Below are positions 5,654 to 8,910 of a stretch of 8,910 nt of DNA, piece by piece (positions within the stretch are counted from its first letter, which is position 1; every line of letters starts with the position of its first letter). The stretch comes from an uncultured Eubacteriales bacterium (GTDB taxonomy: Bacteria; Bacillota; Clostridia; Oscillospirales; Acutalibacteraceae). The stretch spans positions 1-8,910 of the forward strand of contig ONSE01000195.1 in the NCBI GenBank assembly GCA_900320415.1. The letters are read 5' to 3'. The notes below the pieces were generated by a model. The model saw only the letters and a program-made list of their open reading frames with translations. It searched no databases and was not told the origin of the DNA. The translations under genes were made by a program, and so were the position numbers.

Positions 5654-6571
5654 TTATCCCGTGATATTCCTGAGCCTGAAAAGGAACTCCTCAAAATAAG
5701 TCGGCAGCTCAGAGCTGAACTCCAGATACTCCCCTGTTGAGGGGTGAATAAACCCTATTTTTCTCGCATGAAGACACTGACCGGCAAAGGACACCTTCTC
5801 GCTCCTGACGCCATAGACGGGATCTCCCGCGACGGGATGTCCGAGATAAGCCATGTGAACCCTGATCTGATGGGTCCTTCCCGTTTCCAGGATACATCGG
5901 ATATGGGTGTAGCCCTGATAACGGGCGATGACTTGATAATGCGTGACCGCCTGCTTGCTGTTCTTCTGCGTGACGCACATTTTTTTGCGATCAACAGGAT
6001 GTCTGCCGATCGGAGCGTCAACCGTTCCGCTGTCATCCTTCAAATTGCCGAACACGACAGCCTCGTATTCCCTTGTGAAGGAATGCGCCTTGATTTGCGC
6101 CGCGAGGTGCTTGTGGGCGGCATCGTTCTTCGCGACGATCAGCAAACCGCTGGTATCCTTGTCGATACGGTGGACGATACCCGGGCGCAGGACGCCGTTG
6201 ATCCCCGAAAGGCTGTCGCCGCAGTGGTACAGCAGCGCGTTTACCAGCGTGCCTTCATAATTTCCCGCAGCAGGGTGTACGACCATTCCCTTCGGCTTGT
6301 TGACAACAAGCAAATCCCTGTCCTCAAAGACGATATCCAGCGGTATATTTTCCGCCTTTGCCTCATACGGCACAGGGTCGGGGATGTTTACCAGAACGGT
6401 ATCTCCCCGGGTCAGCTTATACTTCTTGCCCCGCGGCGCGCCGTTTACGGAAACCGCGCCGATCTCAATCAGACCTACCGCCGCGCTGCGAGATATTCCG
6501 ATATCCGCTTCGGCAAGGAATTTATCCAGCCTGATACCGTCCGTCTGACACGCCAGCCTGTGTTCAGTCAT
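5654..6571 (-). CDS. rluD: RluD-type 23S rRNA pseudouridine synthase
   Basis: A 305-residue RluA-family enzyme that isomerises uridine to pseudouridine; the RluD/YlyB group modifies helix 69 of 23S rRNA. An N-terminal S4 RNA-binding domain (about 13-60, IRLDKFLAEA...SVNG) precedes the catalytic domain. Motif I/II is HRIDKDTSGLLIVAK, with the catalytic aspartate D137. VVNKPKGMVVHP lies at 89-100, and the ETGRTHQIRVHMAYLGHPVAGD box, with its conserved RTHQIRVH core, follows toward the C-terminus. The start ATG overlaps the lspA stop by 8 nt, with AAGGA about 8 nt upstream, so the pair is coupled. The lspA-rluD pairing is common in Firmicutes (B. subtilis lspA-ylyB). Target sites within rRNA are inferred from the family. 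Confidence 0.94.
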   Translation of the reverse strand: MTEHRLACQTDGIRLDKFLAEADIGISRSAAVGLIEIGAVSVNGAPRGKKYKLTRGDTVLVNIPDPVPYEAKAENIPLDIVFEDRDLLVVNKPKGMVVHPAAGNYEGTLVNALLYHCGDSLSGINGVLRPGIVHRIDKDTSGLLIVAKNDAAHKHLAAQIKAHSFTREYEAVVFGNLKDDSGTVDAPIGRHPVDRKKMCVTQKNSKQAVTHYQVIARYQGYTHIRCILETGRTHQIRVHMAYLGHPVAGDPVYGVRSEKVSFAGQCLHARKIGFIHPSTGEYLEFSSELPTYFEEFLFRLRNITG

Positions 6572-7040
6572 GGAGTCTGTCCTTCTTTCCCCTCAGGGAA
6601 TCCGAAAAGAAAAAGATGTAAATAACAAGCATCGCAACGCCGACCGTGATGGCGTAATCGGCGAAATTACAGACAGGAGGGAAAAAACTGATGCTGAGAT
6701 AGTCAATCACATACCCGTAAAGCACCCTGTCGATAAGATTTCCGATACCGCCTCCGATGATCAGACCTGCGCAGATATAAAAGAACCTGCCCGACGGTCT
6801 TTTTTTGAACATATAGAAGATGATCGCGAACAGCATAATTGACGTCAAAGCAACAAAAATCCAGCGCATATCCTTGAACATTCCAAAAGCGACTCCGGGA
6901 TTCTCAACGTATCTGAGAGTAAACAAGCCTTCGATGACGGTGTGCTCTCCGATTGGCTTGAGCCCTGTTGAGACAAAATATTTGATGACCTGATCGATCA
7001 CCACAATCAGTGCGCCGATGGCCAGAGCAAAAAACGGCAT
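6564..7040 (-). CDS. lspA: Lipoprotein signal peptidase (signal peptidase II)
   Basis: Integral membrane aspartyl protease that cleaves the signal peptide of prolipoproteins after lipidation of the cysteine. The 158-residue protein has four hydrophobic segments (about 3-22, 60-78, 87-106 and 130-149). Conserved motifs are IDQVIK (D16), YVENPGVAFG (44-53), GGGIGNLIDRV with catalytic D104, and VCNFADYAI with catalytic D128. The ATG is preceded by AGGAGG at 6 nt. It lies directly after ileS, an arrangement seen in many bacteria, but a hairpin separates the two genes here. It overlaps rluD by 8 nt at its 3' end. Confidence 0.97.
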   Translation of the reverse strand: MPFFALAIGALIVVIDQVIKYFVSTGLKPIGEHTVIEGLFTLRYVENPGVAFGMFKDMRWIFVALTSIMLFAIIFYMFKKRPSGRFFYICAGLIIGGGIGNLIDRVLYGYVIDYLSISFFPPVCNFADYAITVGVAMLVIYIFFFSDSLRGKKDRLHD

Positions 7041-7060
7041 AAGGAACCTCCTGACAGTTC

Positions 7061-7092
7061 AAAATCGGTGTAACCGCAATCACACCGATTTT
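7061..7092 (-). terminator. Hairpin between ileS and lspA, probable terminator
   Basis: An 11-bp perfect inverted repeat (AAAATCGGTGT against ACACCGATTTT) with a 10-nt loop lies 9 nt beyond the ileS stop. The ends are A/T runs on both sides, so on the minus strand the stem finishes in UUUU. That is a short U-tract, suggesting partial termination. lspA-rluD may therefore be read at a reduced level from the ileS transcript or from a separate promoter. Confidence 0.65.
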
Positions 7093-7101
7093 TGAAAATG
7101 A

Positions 7102-8910
7102 TTATTTTAATACCTCGCAGCAGTGAGCGCAAAGTGTGGGATGTTTGCTGTCCGCTCCGACTGTTCTGCTGACCGCCCAGCAGCGTTCACACTTCTCGCC
7201 CTCCGCCTTCTCGACGGCAATCGCGAGCTCGCCGCCGTTGTCCGTCACGATGACCTCGGAAACGATGAACGCGTCTGCAAGCTCGGCCTCCGCCTTTTGC
7301 AGGAACGCAAGCTTGTCTCCGCCCGCGCTGAGCGTCACCTTGGCTTCGAGGGAGCTCTTGATGGTCTTATCCTTGATCAAAGGCTCCAAAGACTTTTTGA
7401 CATCGTCTCTGAGCGCGTGGATCTCATCCCAATAAGCCATGAAGCTGTCGTCAACATCAAGAGCGAGCTTTCCGGGCATTTCGTTGAAAATGACATGAGA
7501 CGCCTCGTCCTCCGCGGAATGCGGCATATACTTCCAGATCTCATCAGAGGTGTACGCAAGGATCGGCGCGATCATCCTTGTCATCGCGTTGAGAATGAGA
7601 TAAATCGCTGTCTGCGCCGCTCTTCTGAGCCCGGAATCAGCCTTCTCGGTATAGAGTCTGTCCTTGAGAACGTCAAGGTAGAAGTTTGACATATCCACAA
7701 CGCAGAAGTTGTGAATGCTGTGGTATACAATATGGAATTCGTACCTATCGTACGCGGCGGATACCTTTTCAATCAGGCTGTTCAGCTGAGCGATAGCCCA
7801 CTTGTCGATCGAAGTCAGCTCACTGAGATCAACCATATCGGTATCGGGATTGAAATCGGCAAGGTTGCCGAGAATATATCTGGCAGTGTTCCTGATCTTT
7901 CTGTATGCCTCGGAACGCTGCTTGAGAATATCAAAGGAAATGTTAACGTCGGACTGATAGTCGCAGGACGCAACCCAAAGTCTAAGAACGTCGGCACCGT
8001 ACTGCTTGATAACCTCCTGCGGACTGATGCCGTTGCCGAGCGACTTGCTCATCTTTCTCTTTTCCATGTCGAGGATCATGCCGTGAGTCAGAACAGCCCT
8101 GTAGGGCGCGACGCCCATTGTGGCAACAGAGGTGAGCAGTGAGGACTGGAACCAGCCTCTGTACTGGTCATTGCCCTCGAGATAGAGATCCGCAGGGAAG
8201 CCGAGATATCCGCGGCGCTTTACGACGGCGGTATGAGAGGAACCGCTGTCGAACCAAACGTCCATAATATCCTTTTCCTTGTCAAAGGAGGAGCCGCCGC
8301 ACTTCGCGCATTTGGTTCCCTCGGGAAGTATCTCGGCAGCATCGCGGTCAAACCACGCGTTGGAGCCTTCCTTCGCGAACACATCGGCAACTGAGAGCAT
8401 CGCCGTCTTGTCAATCAGCGGCTCGCCGCAGTCCCTGCAGTAGAAAATCGGAATCGGTACGCCCCACTTTCTCTGACGCGAAATGCACCAATCCTTTCTC
8501 TCTCTGACCATGGAGGTGATTCTCTCCTGGCCCCAGGCGGGGATCCACTCCACCTCGTTGATCGCCTTGACAGCCTCATCCTTGAAGTCGTCAACGGAAC
8601 AGAACCACTGATCGGTCGCGCGGAACAGGATCGGAGACTTACATCTCCAGCAGTGGGGATACTGGTGGATGATCTTCTTCAGCGCGAAAAGAGCGCCTGT
8701 CGCATCCAGATGGATGGCAATCTTTTTATTCGCTTCGTCAGTTGTCAGACCCGCAAACTGACCGGCCTCCTCCGTCAGGACACCGTCTCCGTTGACGGGG
8801 CAGATAACGGGGATCTCGGGATAGTTACGGCAGACGTTATAGTCATCCACACCGTGTCCGGGAGCGGTGTGGACACAGCCCGTACCGCTTTCGAGCGTGA
8901 CGTGGTCGCC
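7102..8910 (-). CDS. ileS: Isoleucyl-tRNA synthetase, N-terminus outside window
   Basis: Class I aminoacyl-tRNA synthetase that charges tRNA-Ile in the cytosol. The window holds 602 residues in an open frame from the edge to the TAA at 7104-7102. The fragment starts inside the CP1 editing domain: GTGCVHTAPGHGVDDY at 9-24, where H14 and D23 align with E. coli H333 and D342. RATDQWF, the CRDCGEP and CAKCGGS knuckles, and MDVWFDSGSSH follow. The KMSKS ATP-binding loop is at 286-290, then the helical anticodon-binding domain, and a C-terminal zinc site with C574, C577, C594 and C597. Alignment to E. coli implies roughly 320 missing N-terminal residues, including the HIGH motif, for a total near 920. 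The GTG at 8850 is an internal valine, not a start. Presence of the C-terminal zinc site fits the common bacterial form. Confidence 0.97.
   Translation of the reverse strand, partial: GDHVTLESGTGCVHTAPGHGVDDYNVCRNYPEIPVICPVNGDGVLTEEAGQFAGLTTDEANKKIAIHLDATGALFALKKIIHQYPHCWRCKSPILFRATDQWFCSVDDFKDEAVKAINEVEWIPAWGQERITSMVRERKDWCISRQRKWGVPIPIFYCRDCGEPLIDKTAMLSVADVFAKEGSNAWFDRDAAEILPEGTKCAKCGGSSFDKEKDIMDVWFDSGSSHTAVVKRRGYLGFPADLYLEGNDQYRGWFQSSLLTSVATMGVAPYRAVLTHGMILDMEKRKMSKSLGNGISPQEVIKQYGADVLRLWVASCDYQSDVNISFDILKQRSEAYRKIRNTARYILGNLADFNPDTDMVDLSELTSIDKWAIAQLNSLIEKVSAAYDRYEFHIVYHSIHNFCVVDMSNFYLDVLKDRLYTEKADSGLRRAAQTAIYLILNAMTRMIAPILAYTSDEIWKYMPHSAEDEASHVIFNEMPGKLALDVDDSFMAYWDEIHALRDDVKKSLEPLIKDKTIKSSLEAKVTLSAGGDKLAFLQKAEAELADAFIVSEVIVTDNGGELAIAVEKAEGEKCERCWAVSRTVGADSKHPTLCAHCCEVLK
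7104..7132 (-). promoter_or_regulatory. Weak candidate promoter at the end of ileS
   Basis: On the minus strand TTGCGC (7132-7127, 3 of 6) is 17 bp from TAAAAT (7109-7104, 5 of 6), which overlaps the end of ileS and the first base of its stop codon. If active it would place the 7061-7092 hairpin inside the lspA leader. The poor -35 makes this speculative. Confidence 0.2.

Noticed and set aside
5744..6625. A 293-codon open frame on the plus strand
   Set aside because: It is antisense to rluD and runs across the rluD-lspA overlap, with no recognisable motif. The minus-strand genes explain the sequence fully.
8850..8850. GTG at 8850 as the start of ileS
   Set aside because: The frame stays open to the window edge and encodes the conserved editing-domain segment GTGCVHTAPGHG upstream of it, so the gene is truncated by the window.
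1..8910. An undescribed defence, mobile or biosynthetic system
   Set aside because: Every open frame that fits the coding strand is a recognised housekeeping family with intact motifs. No repeats, integrase/transposase or unexplained coding stretch was found.

Overview
This window is a compact run of housekeeping genes, all on the minus strand, so transcription runs from high to low coordinates. The protein families, the strong AGGAGG-type ribosome binding sites, ATGA start/stop overlaps, sigma-A-like promoters and a base composition near half G+C suggest a Gram-positive anaerobe of the class Clostridia. A Ruminococcaceae/Oscillospiraceae-like genome is the best guess. That placement rests on gene order and sequence character, not on a database search.

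Layout in transcription order. (1) 8910-7102: the C-terminal two thirds of isoleucyl-tRNA synthetase (ileS, 5' end outside the window), followed by a hairpin. (2) 7040-5654: lspA (lipoprotein signal peptidase) and rluD (23S rRNA pseudouridine synthase), overlapping by 8 nt. (3) 5653-5483: the largest intergenic space (171 bp), with a near-consensus promoter and a structured leader for rplS. (4) 5482-5135: rplS (ribosomal protein L19), closed by a strong intrinsic terminator. (5) 5065-4319: lepB (type I signal peptidase) with a long cytoplasmic N-terminal tail, then a 12-bp hairpin. (6) 4250-1456: rbgA, rnhB, yraN and an M19 dipeptidase, joined by 4, 4 and 14 nt overlaps and so probably translationally coupled. 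(7) 1415-1: thrC (threonine synthase), cut at its 3' end by the window edge. It has an apparent promoter of its own buried in the end of the dipeptidase gene.

The genes fall into a few jobs: translation and ribosome biogenesis (ileS, rluD, rplS, rbgA), protein export processing (lspA, lepB), nucleic-acid maintenance (rnhB, perhaps yraN), and peptide/amino-acid metabolism (dipeptidase, thrC). There is no gap above 300 bp without a gene. I see no tRNA, rRNA, mobile element, CRISPR array or other repeat family.

I looked for an undescribed system and did not find one. The points worth a second look are regulatory or organisational: the structured rplS leader, the promoter with an operator-like dyad before thrC, the tandem hairpins before rbgA, the long LepB tail, and the order joining ileS-lspA-rluD to rplS-lepB-rbgA-rnhB-yraN.
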